From: Glaesserella australis
Lineage (GTDB): Bacteria > Pseudomonadota > Gammaproteobacteria > Enterobacterales > Pasteurellaceae
Direction of reading: 5' to 3'
Assembly (NCBI RefSeq): GCF_003260095.1
Contig: NZ_PTPX01000007.1
Span: 126,040 to 190,039, forward strand
DNA length: 64,000 bases
In this document: positions 48,338 through 57,195 of the stretch, one piece after another
Position numbering within the stretch: position 1 is the first letter of the stretch
How the letters are laid out: the number at the start of each line of letters is the position of its first letter
Notes under the pieces: generated by a model
Database searches by the model: none
What the model saw: only the letters and a program-made list of their open reading frames with translations
What the model was told of the DNA's origin: nothing
Translations under genes and position numbers: made by a program

Positions 48338-48508
48338 ATGGAAGCAGAAAATAAAAGCTTTTTCCGTAAACTTCTAGATAAGTATGATGAACTTTGTAAA
48401 GATCTCGGCGTAGATCAAGGTGCGTGTCGTGGCTGTGTTCCTGTCGTGAAGTTTGATCCTGAGAAGGATGATAAAAAAACATCACCACAAGCGGATAGAT
48501 CCGAGTAA
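48338..48508 (+). CDS. Small cysteine-containing protein downstream of dsbB (DUF5363-like)
   Basis: 56 residues beginning MEAENKSFFRKLLDKYDEL. It has a strong ribosome site (AAGGAGATACGAT) that overlaps the dsbB stop region and sits 11 bases after that gene. Cysteines at 20, 30 and 33 include a C-R-G-C pair in DQGACRGCVPVVKFDPEKDD. There is no signal peptide or membrane segment. It resembles short DUF5363-type proteins I recall from Pasteurellaceae, with no known function. Co-transcription with dsbB and the CxxC suggest, but do not show, a thiol-related role. Confidence 0.78.
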   Translation: MEAENKSFFRKLLDKYDELCKDLGVDQGACRGCVPVVKFDPEKDDKKTSPQADRSE

Positions 48509-48517
48509 TGTTTTGCA

Positions 48518-48545
48518 AAAGCTGAATTCATTTCAGCTTTTTTTA
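48518..48545 (+). terminator. Rho-independent terminator after the dsbB operon
   Basis: AAAGCTGAA pairs with TTCAGCTTT over a 5-base loop, followed by T-rich sequence. Confidence 0.88.
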
Positions 48546-48634
48546 TCTCTATCTATTGCCTTATTCACTAGGCATTTATCCCCTTTTCCGCTACAATCCC
48601 TATAATTTTTTGCTATATTTTAGAGAGATTTAGA

Positions 48635-50689
48635 ATGTCCAATCCAACAAGAAAAATACTGGTTACTTGTGCCTTGCCTTATGCCAACGGTGCTATTCAT
48701 TTGGGGCATATGCTTGAACATATTCAAGCGGATATTTGGGTGCGTTTCCAACGTATGCGTGGCAACCAAATTCACTTTGTCTGTGCCGATGATGCTCACG
48801 GTACGCCGATTATGCTTAACGCCGATAAACTCGGCATTACCCCTGAACAGTTAATCGAAAAAGCCAAAGCCGATCACGTTGCTGACTTTGCTGGCTTTAA
48901 TATCAGCTTTGATAACTATCACTCAACCCACAGCGAAGAAAACCGTGAATACACTTCGGCAATCTATAAAAAACTTAAAGCCAACGGTTTTATCAAAAGC
49001 AAAGTGATTTCTCAACTGTTCGACCCTGAAAAAAATATGTTCTTGCCCGACCGTTTCGTCAAAGGCACTTGCCCGAAATGTAAAGCGGAAGATCAATATG
49101 GCGACAACTGTGAAGTTTGTGCTTCCACATACAGCCCAATGGATTTAATCAATCCACGCTCAGTGGTGTCAGGCTCTACGCCTGTGGTAAAAGAGTCGGA
49201 ACATTTCTTCTTCGACTTGCCAAGTTTTGAAGGTATGTTGAAAGAGTGGACACGTTCAGGCTCGCTTCAACCTGAAATCGCCAACAAAATGCAAGAGTGG
49301 TTTGAAAGCGGTTTACAGCAGTGGGACATCAGCCGTGATGCCCCTTACTTTGGCTTTGAAATTCCAGATGCGGATAACAAATTCTTCTATGTTTGGCTCG
49401 ATGCGCCGATTGGCTATATGGCATCGTTCAAAAACTTGTGCGACCGCACAGGCTTGAACTTTGATGATTTCTGGAAAAAGGACTCAGACGCGGAACTTTA
49501 TCACTTTATCGGCAAAGACATTGTGTACTTCCACAGCCTGTTCTGGCCCGCGATGTTGGAAGGGAGCGAATACCGCAAACCAACCAATGTATTTGCTCAC
49601 GGTTATGTAACGGTGGACGGACAAAAAATGTCGAAATCCCGTGGCACATTCATTCAAGCCAGCACCTATTTGAAACATATCGATCCTGAATGTTTGCGTT
49701 ACTACTACGCAGCGAAACTCAATGATCGCATTGAAGATCTTGATTTCAGCCTTGATGATTTCGTGCAACGTGTAAACAGCGACATCGTCAATAAACTGGT
49801 GAATTTAGCCTCTCGCACCGCAGGTTTTATCACCAAACGTTTTGACGGCAAATTGGCTGAAAAATTAGAAGATCAAGCTTTATTTGATGAAGTTGTGGCA
49901 CAATCGGAGCAGATCGCTACTTATTTTGAACGCCGTGAATACAACAAAGCGATCCGTGAAATTATGGCTTTAACCGATAAAGCCAACAAATACATTGACG
50001 ACAAAGCCCCTTGGGTGATCGCCAAAGAAGAAGGTAAAGATGCGGAACTACAAGCGGTCTGTTCAATGGGCTTAGAGCTGTTCCGTGTGTTGATGAGCTA
50101 TCTCAAACCAGTGTTACCAAAACTTGCCGAACGTGCCGAAGCGTTCTTGCAAACGGAATTACGTTGGGACAATATCGGCACGCCGTTGCTCTCACACAGC
50201 ATTGCACCGTTTAAATCGCTCTTCTCTCGCTTAGAGAAAAAACAGATCGATGCCGTGATTGAAGAAACTAAAGCACTGTTTGCTGAAAGTGTTAAAGCAG
50301 AAGAAGCAAAAAAAGCGAAAGAAACGACCGCTTGCAACACAAAAATTGAACCAATTGCCTCTGAAATCACCATTGATGATTTTGCGAAGCTCGACTTGCG
50401 TGTCGCTAAAGTATTGAAATGCGAAGCCGTACCAAAATCAGACAAACTATTACGTTTTGAATTGGATTTAGGCGACCACACTCGCCAAGTCTTCTCGGGG
50501 ATCAAAGCCGCTTACAACAAACCTGAAGAACTCGAAGGCAGATTTGTGGTTATGATCGCCAACCTTGCCCCACGCAAAATGTCTTTTGGTATGTCGGAAG
50601 GTATGATCTTATCCGCTGGCACAGGCGGCTCGGATCTGTTCTTGCTCTCGGCAGACAGCGGTGTTACTGCGGGAGTGCAAGTGAAGTAA
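48635..50689 (+). CDS. metG: Methionyl-tRNA synthetase
   Basis: 684 residues. HIGH motif as HLGH (22-25), zinc-binding cysteines in [17 protein letters not shown], the KMSKS motif in [11 protein letters not shown] and a C-terminal EMAP/tRNA-binding domain (about 580-684, [20 protein letters not shown]). It charges initiator and elongator tRNA-Met. It is a single gene followed by ndk 30 bases later. Confidence 0.98.
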   Translation: MSNPTRKILVTCALPYANGAIHLGHMLEHIQADIWVRFQRMRGNQIHFVCADDAHGTPIMLNADKLGITPEQLIEKAKADHVADFAGFNISFDNYHSTHSEENREYTSAIYKKLKANGFIKSKVISQLFDPEKNMFLPDRFVKGTCPKCKAEDQYGDNCEVCASTYSPMDLINPRSVVSGSTPVVKESEHFFFDLPSFEGMLKEWTRSGSLQPEIANKMQEWFESGLQQWDISRDAPYFGFEIPDADNKFFYVWLDAPIGYMASFKNLCDRTGLNFDDFWKKDSDAELYHFIGKDIVYFHSLFWPAMLEGSEYRKPTNVFAHGYVTVDGQKMSKSRGTFIQASTYLKHIDPECLRYYYAAKLNDRIEDLDFSLDDFVQRVNSDIVNKLVNLASRTAGFITKRFDGKLAEKLEDQALFDEVVAQSEQIATYFERREYNKAIREIMALTDKANKYIDDKAPWVIAKEEGKDAELQAVCSMGLELFRVLMSYLKPVLPKLAERAEAFLQTELRWDNIGTPLLSHSIAPFKSLFSRLEKKQIDAVIEETKALFAESVKAEEAKKAKETTACNTKIEPIASEITIDDFAKLDLRVAKVLKCEAVPKSDKLLRFELDLGDHTRQVFSGIKAAYNKPEELEGRFVVMIANLAPRKMSFGMSEGMILSAGTGGSDLFLLSADSGVTAGVQVK
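50050..50058 (+). repeat. Uptake signal sequence (Apl type), in metG
   Basis: Exact copy. Reads Q-A-V. Confidence 0.85.
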
Positions 50690-50719
50690 ATAACAAAAGA
50701 ATCAAAATAAGGAATAACA

Positions 50720-51136
50720 ATGATCCAACAAACCCTTGCTATAATTAAACCAGATGCAACAAGACGCCATTTGACTGGCGAGATTTTAAGTTATATGGAA
50801 AAAAATGGCTTAACTATCAAAGCGTTAAAAATGCTGCACTTAACTAAAGAGCAAGCTGAAGGCTTTTATGCCGAACATCAGGGCAAAGACTTTTTTGAGC
50901 CGTTGGTCGATTTTATGATTTCAGCCCCAATCGTCGTGGCGGTATTAGAAGGCGAAAATGCCGTTGAAAACTACCGCTTGTTAATGGGGGCAACTAAGCC
51001 AGAAGAGCGAAAATTAGGCACAATCCGCAAAATGTTTGGTTTGAGCTACCGTGAAAATTCTGTTCACGGCTCAGACTCTGAAGCATCAGCGAAGCGTGAA
51101 ATCACCTACTTTTTTACACCAAATGAAATAGTCTAA
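50720..51136 (+). CDS. ndk: Nucleoside diphosphate kinase
   Basis: 138 residues. The phosphorylated histidine is H116 in [16 protein letters not shown], and the N-terminal [11 protein letters not shown] and Kpn-loop region are present. It balances NTP and dNTP pools. AAGGAATAACA supplies a ribosome site. The gene ends at the large hairpin at 51165. Confidence 0.96.
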   Translation: MIQQTLAIIKPDATRRHLTGEILSYMEKNGLTIKALKMLHLTKEQAEGFYAEHQGKDFFEPLVDFMISAPIVVAVLEGENAVENYRLLMGATKPEERKLGTIRKMFGLSYRENSVHGSDSEASAKREITYFFTPNEIV

Positions 51137-51164
51137 TTTTTTATAAAATAGACTTTATCTCATA

Positions 51165-51206
51165 AAAAATCCCTTTTTGTGATCTATCTCACAAAAAGGG
51201 ATTTTT
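51165..51206. terminator. Terminator of ndk, 18-bp perfect stem
   Basis: AAAAATCCCTTTTTGTGA (51165-51182) pairs perfectly with 51189-51206 over a 6-base loop, ending in TTTTT on both strands. The loop-proximal stem and loop together form a CRP site. Confidence 0.9.
51178..51193. promoter_or_regulatory. CRP (cAMP receptor protein) binding site ahead of fruB
   Basis: TGTGATCTATCTCACA is an exact TGTGA-N6-TCACA, 114 bases before the fruB start, embedded in the ndk terminator. Catabolite control of a fructose PTS operon by CRP is established in enteric bacteria and Haemophilus. Confidence 0.82.
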
Positions 51207-51225
51207 ATTTTGACTTTTTGTCAAA

Positions 51226-51245
51226 TTGCTAGATCGGTTTAGCAA
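51226..51245. promoter_or_regulatory. FruR/Cra-like palindrome upstream of fruB
   Basis: TTGCTA-GATCGGTT-TAGCAA is a dyad resembling the E. coli Cra operator (GCTGAATCGTTTCAGC). Whether this organism has Cra is unknown from the window. Confidence 0.45.
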
Positions 51246-51306
51246 AAAATAGAGTACAATTCCTACAATTATTTTATCTTTTAAATTAAATTTATAAGGA
51301 GTTTCA

Positions 51307-52848
51307 ATGCTCAACTTATCTGCACAAAATATCCGTTTAAACGGCTCGGCAAGCAACAAAGACGATGCTATTCGCCTTGTGGCAAGTGGCTTAGTGGCAA
51401 ATGGCAACGTAGCGGAAGGCTACGAAGCAGGAATGCTTGCTCGTGAAACGCAAACATCAACCTATCTTGGCAACGGTATCGCCATTCCGCACGGCACTTT
51501 AGATACCCGTGATTTAGTTAAAAATACGGGCGTACAAGTTTATCAGTTTCCGCAAGGGGTTGAATGGGGTGAAGGTAATACCGCTTATGTGGTTATCGGC
51601 ATTGCGGCGAAATCAGACGAACATTTAACGTTACTTCGTCAATTAACCACTGTTTTAGGCGATGAAGCTGTTGCAGAAAAATTAGCGAAAACGCAAGATC
51701 TTGCTGAATTTGTAGCGTTATTGAGTGGTAAACGCAACGAACCTGTGATTTCATCAGAACTCCTTTCTTTAGATATCGACACATCAAGTCTTATTACTCT
51801 TTCTGCGATCAACGCTGCCAAATTACAAGAAAAAGGCTATGTTAATCAACAATTTATCAGTGATGTTGTGGCAAGCCAGCCCCTTGCTTTAGGCAATAAT
51901 GTCTTTTTAGCCGATAGCAATAAAGGTAATCTTTTGAATGGTGTTGCAATCGCTCGTAATAAAGAAGGAAAAACCCTTGTCACTGTAGCTGCAACGGACG
52001 ATAGCTTACAAGAAACACTCGCAAAATTGCTTAATATTACAACTCGTCAGCAACTAATGATTGCACCTGCAGATCGTATTTTAGCCGTTTTTGGTCAATC
52101 TGTTCCTGAAGCTACTCCACAAGCAGTACAAACAGCACCACAACAAGCGGTCATTTCAGCAGAAAATTCTGCAAATCAAGTCATTGGTACATTCACAGTG
52201 CGTAACGAACATGGCTTGCACGCACGCCCTTGTGCTGTGTTAGTACAAACTTTAAAACCGTTTGAAGCGAAAGTGACGGTAGAAAACTTAGATCGCCCAG
52301 CGGCAGCGGTGAATGCGAAAAGCACAATGCGAGTTGTGGCACTTGGTGCTGCTAAAGGACACCGTTTACGCTTTGTGGCTGAAGGCGCAGATTCTCAACA
52401 AGCTATTGAAGCCCTACAACAAGCCTTTGTTGCAGGTTTAGGCGAAAGTGTCGCATTTATTCCAACGGTAGAAGATACCATTGAATCATCAAATAACTCC
52501 GTTGTTGCTACTGTCGCTAATGTAGCTCAACAAGTCGCACAAGCGGTGACTTCCGCAGAAAATTCTGCAAATGGCGAACTAGAAGCGACATTCACCGTTC
52601 GTAACGAACACGGCTTACACGCTCGTCCAAGTGCTGTGTTAGTGAATGAAGTGAAAAAATACAATGCGACCATTCAAGTACAAAACCTTGACCGAGACAG
52701 CCAACTTGTTAGTGCAAAAAGCTTGATGAAAATCGTGGCGTTAGGCGTACAAAAAGGTCATCGTTTACGCTTTGTTGCTACGGGTGAAGAAGCACAACAG
52801 GCCTTAGACGGCATCGGTAAAGCGATTGAAGCAGGTTTAGGTGAATAA
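51307..52848 (+). CDS. fruB: Fructose PTS multiphosphoryl transfer protein FruB (EIIA-HPr-HPr)
   Basis: 513 residues. The EIIA-Fru domain carries H62 (AIPHGTLDTRD). A middle domain (about 150-265) is followed by two HPr domains in tandem, each starting TFTVRNEHGLHARP with phospho-His at 305 and 438. E. coli FruB has one HPr; Haemophilus-type FruB is longer. The residue after ARP is Cys in the first HPr and Ser in the second. The two linkers (about 278-292 and 412-424) are encoded by uptake signals. First gene of fruB-fruK-fruA. Confidence 0.95.
   Translation: MLNLSAQNIRLNGSASNKDDAIRLVASGLVANGNVAEGYEAGMLARETQTSTYLGNGIAIPHGTLDTRDLVKNTGVQVYQFPQGVEWGEGNTAYVVIGIAAKSDEHLTLLRQLTTVLGDEAVAEKLAKTQDLAEFVALLSGKRNEPVISSELLSLDIDTSSLITLSAINAAKLQEKGYVNQQFISDVVASQPLALGNNVFLADSNKGNLLNGVAIARNKEGKTLVTVAATDDSLQETLAKLLNITTRQQLMIAPADRILAVFGQSVPEATPQAVQTAPQQAVISAENSANQVIGTFTVRNEHGLHARPCAVLVQTLKPFEAKVTVENLDRPAAAVNAKSTMRVVALGAAKGHRLRFVAEGADSQQAIEALQQAFVAGLGESVAFIPTVEDTIESSNNSVVATVANVAQQVAQAVTSAENSANGELEATFTVRNEHGLHARPSAVLVNEVKKYNATIQVQNLDRDSQLVSAKSLMKIVALGVQKGHRLRFVATGEEAQQALDGIGKAIEAGLGE
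52143..52151 (+). repeat. Uptake signal sequence (Apl type), FruB linker 1
   Basis: Exact copy with its A/T-rich tail. Encodes Q-A-V-I-S-A-E-N-S-A-N before the first HPr. Confidence 0.88.
52539..52547 (+). repeat. Uptake signal sequence (Apl type), FruB linker 2
   Basis: Exact copy. Encodes Q-A-V-T-S-A-E-N-S-A-N between the two HPr domains. Confidence 0.88.
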
Positions 52849-52857
52849 GAGGCAACT

Positions 52858-53808
52858 ATGGCACAACAATTACGCATCGCAACGGTAACGCTCAATCCTG
52901 CCTTTGACTTAGTCGGGCGTTTAAAACGGATTGAAATCGGCGAAGTAAATACTGTCGAAACACTAGGTCTTTACCCCGCTGGGAAAGGGATCAACGTGGC
53001 GAAAGTGCTTGCTGATTTAGGCACAGACTTAACGGTAACGGGCTTTTTAGGCGAAGAAAATCAGGGCGATTTTGTACAATCTTTCCAAAGTAATGGTTTA
53101 ACGGATCAGTTCTACCGCATTGCAGGCAAAACCCGTATCAATGTGAAAATTACGGAAACGGAAGCCGATGTTACCGATCTCAACTTTTTAGGCTTTGAAA
53201 TCCAGCCTAACGATTGGCAAAAATTCACTGCCCTTTCACAACAATGGCACGAGCAGTTTGACTTAGTCGCTGTGTGTGGCTCACTGCCCCGTGGAGTGAC
53301 CGCCGAACAGTTTGCAGATTGGTTAAAATCCTTACACTCACAGGGCTTGAAAGTGGTTTTAGATACTAGCAATCAAGCTCTCACCGCAGGATTAAAAGCG
53401 AACCCGTGGCTTGTCAAACCAAACCGCCGTGAGCTAGAAGTTTGGGCAAACCGACCGCTTGAGAGCTTAGAAGCTGTTATCACAGCCGCTCAAGAGCTAC
53501 GTTCACAAGGCATTGAAAATGTGATTATCTCAATGGGCGAAAAAGGCTCTGTGTGGATCAACAACGAAGGCGTACTCCAAGCTCAACCGCCACGTTGCGA
53601 AAATGTGGTCAGTACCGTTGGAGCGGGTGACTCAATGGTGGCAGGCTTGATCTACGGTGTTGCTCAAGGTTGGGATAAAGCGAAAACCCTTGCTTTTGCT
53701 AGTGCGACTTCAGCGTTAGCAGTTTCGCAAAGTAACGTAGGCGTAAGTGATAAAGCAGCGTTAGAAGCGATTTTGGCGAAGGTGGAATTAACCCATTTAG
53801 CGTTTTAA
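52858..53808 (+). CDS. fruK: 1-phosphofructokinase
   Basis: 316 residues of the PfkB family. It has the N-terminal TVTLNPAFDLVGRL, the substrate loop LYPAGKGINVAKVLADLG and the C-terminal catalytic signature VSTVGAGDSMVAGL, whose aspartate is the base. It phosphorylates fructose-1-phosphate, the product of the fructose PTS, to fructose-1,6-bisphosphate. It starts 10 bases after fruB. Confidence 0.96.
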   Translation: MAQQLRIATVTLNPAFDLVGRLKRIEIGEVNTVETLGLYPAGKGINVAKVLADLGTDLTVTGFLGEENQGDFVQSFQSNGLTDQFYRIAGKTRINVKITETEADVTDLNFLGFEIQPNDWQKFTALSQQWHEQFDLVAVCGSLPRGVTAEQFADWLKSLHSQGLKVVLDTSNQALTAGLKANPWLVKPNRRELEVWANRPLESLEAVITAAQELRSQGIENVIISMGEKGSVWINNEGVLQAQPPRCENVVSTVGAGDSMVAGLIYGVAQGWDKAKTLAFASATSALAVSQSNVGVSDKAALEAILAKVELTHLAF

Positions 53809-53815
53809 ATAATTT

Positions 53816-53839
53816 CCTTCCCCCGTTTACGGGGGAAGG
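53816..53839. repeat. Hairpin repeat (CCCCCGTTTACGGGGG family), copy B
   Basis: CCTTCCCCCG-TTTA-CGGGGGAAGG, a perfect 10-bp stem, in the 196-base gap between fruK and fruA. Same core as 4183-4216. Confidence 0.88.
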
Positions 53840-53907
53840 TGCCGAAGGCGGAAGGGGGGATTGCAAACGAAGTTTGCAAGATTTTTCACCATAGTAACCG
53901 CTTACTC

Positions 53908-53963
53908 TTTGCCCGTTGGGCAAATCCCCTCTCCCTAACCCTCCCCCGTAAACGGGGGATGGG
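53908..53963. repeat. Hairpin repeats in the fruK-fruA gap, copy C
   Basis: TTTGCCC-GTT-GGGCAAA (53908-53924) is followed by CTCCCCCG-TAAA-CGGGGGATG (53941-53961), a variant of the copy at 53816. Together with copy B these structures may reduce or process the message between fruK and fruA. Confidence 0.8.
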
Positions 53964-54004
53964 AATATAAGGACAAATTTCTCAACATTAATTAGGAATA
54001 AAAT

Positions 54005-55663
54005 ATGAATATTTCATTTATTTTCCCAGCACAACTAGGCAAGGCACGTGCGTTCCTTGTGAATGAAGTGCTAACAGCGGCAGCCAAACAGCAAGGGCAT
54101 TCTGTAGTAAACGCAGAGCAAGCTGAGTTTGTGGTGCTATTTGATGAACAAGTGCCTGCTAATGTGGTTGGCAAGAAAGGAACGGTAGTGAACCTTGAAC
54201 AAGCGTTCGCTCAGCCTGAAGCGACCCTTTCACAAGCGGTCAATTCTGCTCAAACTTTTGCAAATGCAACACAACCTGCGGTGGCAACATCATCAGCTGT
54301 AAAAAATATCGTTGCCGTAACCGCTTGTCCAACAGGCGTAGCTCATACCTTTATGTCCGCAGAGGCGATTGAAAACTACGCTAAAGCACAGGGTTGGAAC
54401 GTGAAAGTTGAAACCCGTGGACAAGTAGGTGCAGGCAATCCGATTTCAGCAGAAGAAGTGGCAGCGGCAGATTTAGTGTTTGTGGCGGCGGATATTGATG
54501 TGGATTTAAGCAAATTCCAAGGCAAACCGATGTACCGCACTTCCACAGGCTTAGCGTTGAAGAAAACGGCTCAAGAGTTTGAAAAAGCGTTCCAACAAGC
54601 AACCGTGTATCAAGGCGGTTCTGCAGCAGCGGCAAAAGGCGAAGAAGCAACTGGCGAGAAGAAAGGCATTTACAAACACTTGATGACAGGTGTATCACAT
54701 ATGTTGCCATTCGTGGTAGCAGGGGGCTTGTTGATCGCCATTTCCTTTATGTTTGGTATCGAAGCGTTCAAAGATCCGAATATCGCAGGCGGCTTACCAA
54801 AAGCCTTAATGGATATCGGTGGCGGTGCGGCGTTCCACTTAATGATTGCGGTGTTCGCAGGTTATGTGGCGTACTCGATTGCTGACCGTCCAGGCTTAAC
54901 CGCAGGTTTTGTCGGTGGTATGTTAGCCACCACCGCAGGGGCTGGGATTTTAGGCGGTATCATCGCGGGTTTCCTTGCAGGTTATGTGGTGAAATTCTTA
55001 AACGACAATATCAAATTGCCAGCGAGTTTAACTTCGTTAAAACCGATCCTAATCCTACCGCTATTAGGTTCAGCGATTGTCGGTTTGGCGATGGTTTATG
55101 TGATCAACCCACCTGTTGCAAGCATTATGGAAGCCTTGTCTAACTGGTTAAAATCAATGGGTGAAATCAATGCGATTGTGTTAGGTATCGTGCTTGGTGT
55201 GATGATGTGTACCGATATGGGCGGTCCAGTAAACAAAGCGGCTTATACCTTCTCTGTAGGTATGCTTGCATCAGATGTAAACACCCCAATGGCTGCAGCA
55301 ATGGCGGCTGGTATGGTGCCACCAATTGGTATGGCGATTGCGACTTGGATTGCACGCAACAAATTCACTGTAAACCAACGTGATGCAGGTAAAGCGTCAT
55401 TCGTACTTGGCTTATGCTTCATCTCTGAAGGTGCGTTACCATTCGTGGCGGCAGACCCTGTGCGTGTGATTGCGACTTCTATCCTTGGCGGTGCAACGGC
55501 AGGGGCAATCTCACTTGGTTTAGGCATTACTTTACAAGCCCCACACGGTGGTCTATTCGTGATTCCATTTGTGTCACAACCGTTGATGTATTTGGCTGCG
55601 ATTGCAATTGGCTCTGTGGTAACAGGTGTCACTTATGCGGTAATTAAGCCAAAAGCAGAATAA
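54005..55663 (+). CDS. fruA: Fructose-specific PTS EIIBC component FruA
   Basis: 552 residues. It has an N-terminal degenerate EIIB-prime domain (about 1-75), the active EIIB domain with phosphocysteine C108 in TACPTGVAHTFMSAEAI, and then the EIIC membrane domain (about 225-552) with about nine helices and MMCTDMGGPVNKAAYTFS. It transports fructose and phosphorylates it at position 1. The B-prime/B linker and the active-site codons are both uptake signals. Confidence 0.96.
   Translation: MNISFIFPAQLGKARAFLVNEVLTAAAKQQGHSVVNAEQAEFVVLFDEQVPANVVGKKGTVVNLEQAFAQPEATLSQAVNSAQTFANATQPAVATSSAVKNIVAVTACPTGVAHTFMSAEAIENYAKAQGWNVKVETRGQVGAGNPISAEEVAAADLVFVAADIDVDLSKFQGKPMYRTSTGLALKKTAQEFEKAFQQATVYQGGSAAAAKGEEATGEKKGIYKHLMTGVSHMLPFVVAGGLLIAISFMFGIEAFKDPNIAGGLPKALMDIGGGAAFHLMIAVFAGYVAYSIADRPGLTAGFVGGMLATTAGAGILGGIIAGFLAGYVVKFLNDNIKLPASLTSLKPILILPLLGSAIVGLAMVYVINPPVASIMEALSNWLKSMGEINAIVLGIVLGVMMCTDMGGPVNKAAYTFSVGMLASDVNTPMAAAMAAGMVPPIGMAIATWIARNKFTVNQRDAGKASFVLGLCFISEGALPFVAADPVRVIATSILGGATAGAISLGLGITLQAPHGGLFVIPFVSQPLMYLAAIAIGSVVTGVTYAVIKPKAE
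54232..54240 (+). repeat. Uptake signal sequence (Apl type), FruA linker
   Basis: Exact copy. Encodes Q-A-V-N-S-A-Q-T-F-A-N between the EIIB-prime and EIIB domains. Confidence 0.88.
54320..54328 (-). repeat. Uptake signal sequence (Apl type), FruA active site
   Basis: Exact ACCGCTTGT, in frame as T-A-C, where the Cys is the phosphorylated C108. Confidence 0.88.
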
Positions 55664-55683
55664 TTCATTCTCAACGATAAATA

Positions 55684-55717
55684 AACACGGAGCAGATCAT
55701 ATGCTCCGTGTTTTTTT
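55684..55717 (+). terminator. Rho-independent terminator of the fru operon
   Basis: AACACGGAGCA pairs with TGCTCCGTGTT over a 7-base loop and runs into a T-tract. Confidence 0.93.
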
Positions 55718-55734
55718 ATTTGTCTAAACTAGCG

Positions 55735-55740
55735 TATAAT
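55735..55740 (+). promoter_or_regulatory. Candidate -10 of kdsD
   Basis: Perfect TATAAT 34 bases before the kdsD ATG, just past the fru terminator. No good -35 is seen. Confidence 0.5.
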
Positions 55741-55774
55741 GTGCCTATATTCCCTGTTGAATAAGGATCTTCTT

Positions 55775-56710
55775 ATGAATCATCTATCTAATGCTAACAG
55801 TGCCTTATCTCTCTATTCTCAAGCTATTACGAGATTAAATCAGAATCTTTCGGATAACTTTAATCAAGCTGTCGAAATGATTTTACATTGTGAAGGGCGT
55901 GTCGTTGTGGCAGGTATTGGTAAATCTGGTTTGGTGGGAAAAAAAATGGTGGCAACCTTTGCTTCTACAGGTACACCAAGTTTTTTCTTACATCCAACGG
56001 AAGCCTTTCATGGTGATTTAGGCATGCTAAAACCGATTGATGTTGTTATTTTGATTTCTTACAGCGGTGAAACAGATGATGTCAATAAACTGATTCCAAG
56101 CCTGAAAAATTTTGGCAATAAGATTATCGCTATGACAGGAAACCCGCAATCCACACTTGGACGGTACGCTGATATTACGCTAGATATCAGTATTGAGCGG
56201 GAAGCTTGCCCTAATAATTTAGCGCCAACGACATCAAGCCTAATTACAATGGCACTAGGCGATGCATTAGCTATCGCATTAATCAAAGCGCGAGATTTTA
56301 AAGCAGAAGATTTTGCCCGTTTCCACCCCGGCGGTAGCCTTGGACGTAAATTGCTTTGTCGTGTGCGTGATGTGATGCAACGCAAATTACCTATTACTAC
56401 ACCATCCGCTTCTTTCAGTGACTGCTTGCATGTGATGAATGAAGGCAGAATGGGGGTTGCAATTGTGATGCAAGATGAACAGCTACAAGGCATTATTACT
56501 GATGGCGATATTCGTCGAACCTTAGCGAAATTTGGCGCAGAAAGTTTAAATAAAACTGCTGAAGATATTATGACACGCAATCCAAAAACGATTTTAGATA
56601 GCACATTCCTTGCTCATGCGGAAGAATTTATGAAAGAAAAACATATTCACTCGCTGATTGCAGTCACCGAAGATGGCAAAGTCTCTGGTATTGTGGAGTT
56701 TTCAAGCTAA
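55775..56710 (+). CDS. kdsD: Arabinose-5-phosphate isomerase
   Basis: 311 residues from the ATG at 55775 (AAGGATC upstream); a 12-residue longer form overlaps the promoter. A SIS sugar-isomerase domain (about 30-165; GIGKSGLVGKKMVATFASTG, ISYSGETDDV) is followed by HPGGSLGRKLL and two CBS domains. It converts ribulose-5-P to arabinose-5-P, the precursor used by KdsA. It overlaps greB by one base. Confidence 0.94.
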   Translation: MNHLSNANSALSLYSQAITRLNQNLSDNFNQAVEMILHCEGRVVVAGIGKSGLVGKKMVATFASTGTPSFFLHPTEAFHGDLGMLKPIDVVILISYSGETDDVNKLIPSLKNFGNKIIAMTGNPQSTLGRYADITLDISIEREACPNNLAPTTSSLITMALGDALAIALIKARDFKAEDFARFHPGGSLGRKLLCRVRDVMQRKLPITTPSASFSDCLHVMNEGRMGVAIVMQDEQLQGIITDGDIRRTLAKFGAESLNKTAEDIMTRNPKTILDSTFLAHAEEFMKEKHIHSLIAVTEDGKVSGIVEFSS

Positions 56711-57195
56711 TGGCAAAGTCAAATCATATTACCCGAGCAGGTTGGCAAGCCCTAGATCAAGAGTTGAAATATCTGTGGAAAGATGAACGCCCTAAAGTAA
56801 CGCAAGCGGTTTCTGATGCTGCGGCTCTCGGTGATCGCAGTGAAAATGCAGAATACATTTATGGTAAACGCCGTTTGCGTGAAATTGATCATCGAGTACG
56901 CTTTTTATCTAAACGTTTAGAAGTACTTCAAATTGTCGATTATCATCCAAGCCAAGAAGGCAAAGTCTTTTTTGGCGCTTGGGTAGAATTGGAAAATGAA
57001 GAAGGGGAAATTAAACAATATCGTATCGTGGGTTGTGATGAATTTGATCCTGCAAAACACTGGATCTCCATTGACTCCCCCGTTGCTCGAGCATTAATTG
57101 GTAAGCAAGTAGATGATGAAATTCAAGTAGAAACGCCACTGGGTAAAGTGACGCTCTATATTAATAAAATTTGGTACGACGTGAGTGCAAATTAA
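56710..57195 (+). CDS. greB: Transcription elongation factor GreB
   Basis: 161 residues. It has an N-terminal coiled coil with the acidic tip residues D42 and E45 (GDRSENAEYIYGKRRLREID) that reach into the RNA polymerase channel, and a C-terminal FKBP-like domain. The long form of the tip region (YIYGKRRLREIDHRVRFLSKR, split here by eye into coil turns) favours GreB over GreA. It stimulates cleavage of backtracked RNA. It overlaps kdsD by TAATG and is convergent with nrdD, the ends overlapping by 4 bases. Confidence 0.95.
   Translation: MAKSNHITRAGWQALDQELKYLWKDERPKVTQAVSDAAALGDRSENAEYIYGKRRLREIDHRVRFLSKRLEVLQIVDYHPSQEGKVFFGAWVELENEEGEIKQYRIVGCDEFDPAKHWISIDSPVARALIGKQVDDEIQVETPLGKVTLYINKIWYDVSAN

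Noticed and set aside
56059-56604. Minus-strand ORF of 181 codons opposite kdsD
   Set aside because: kdsD is certain on the plus strand. The antisense frame is open only because of codon bias.
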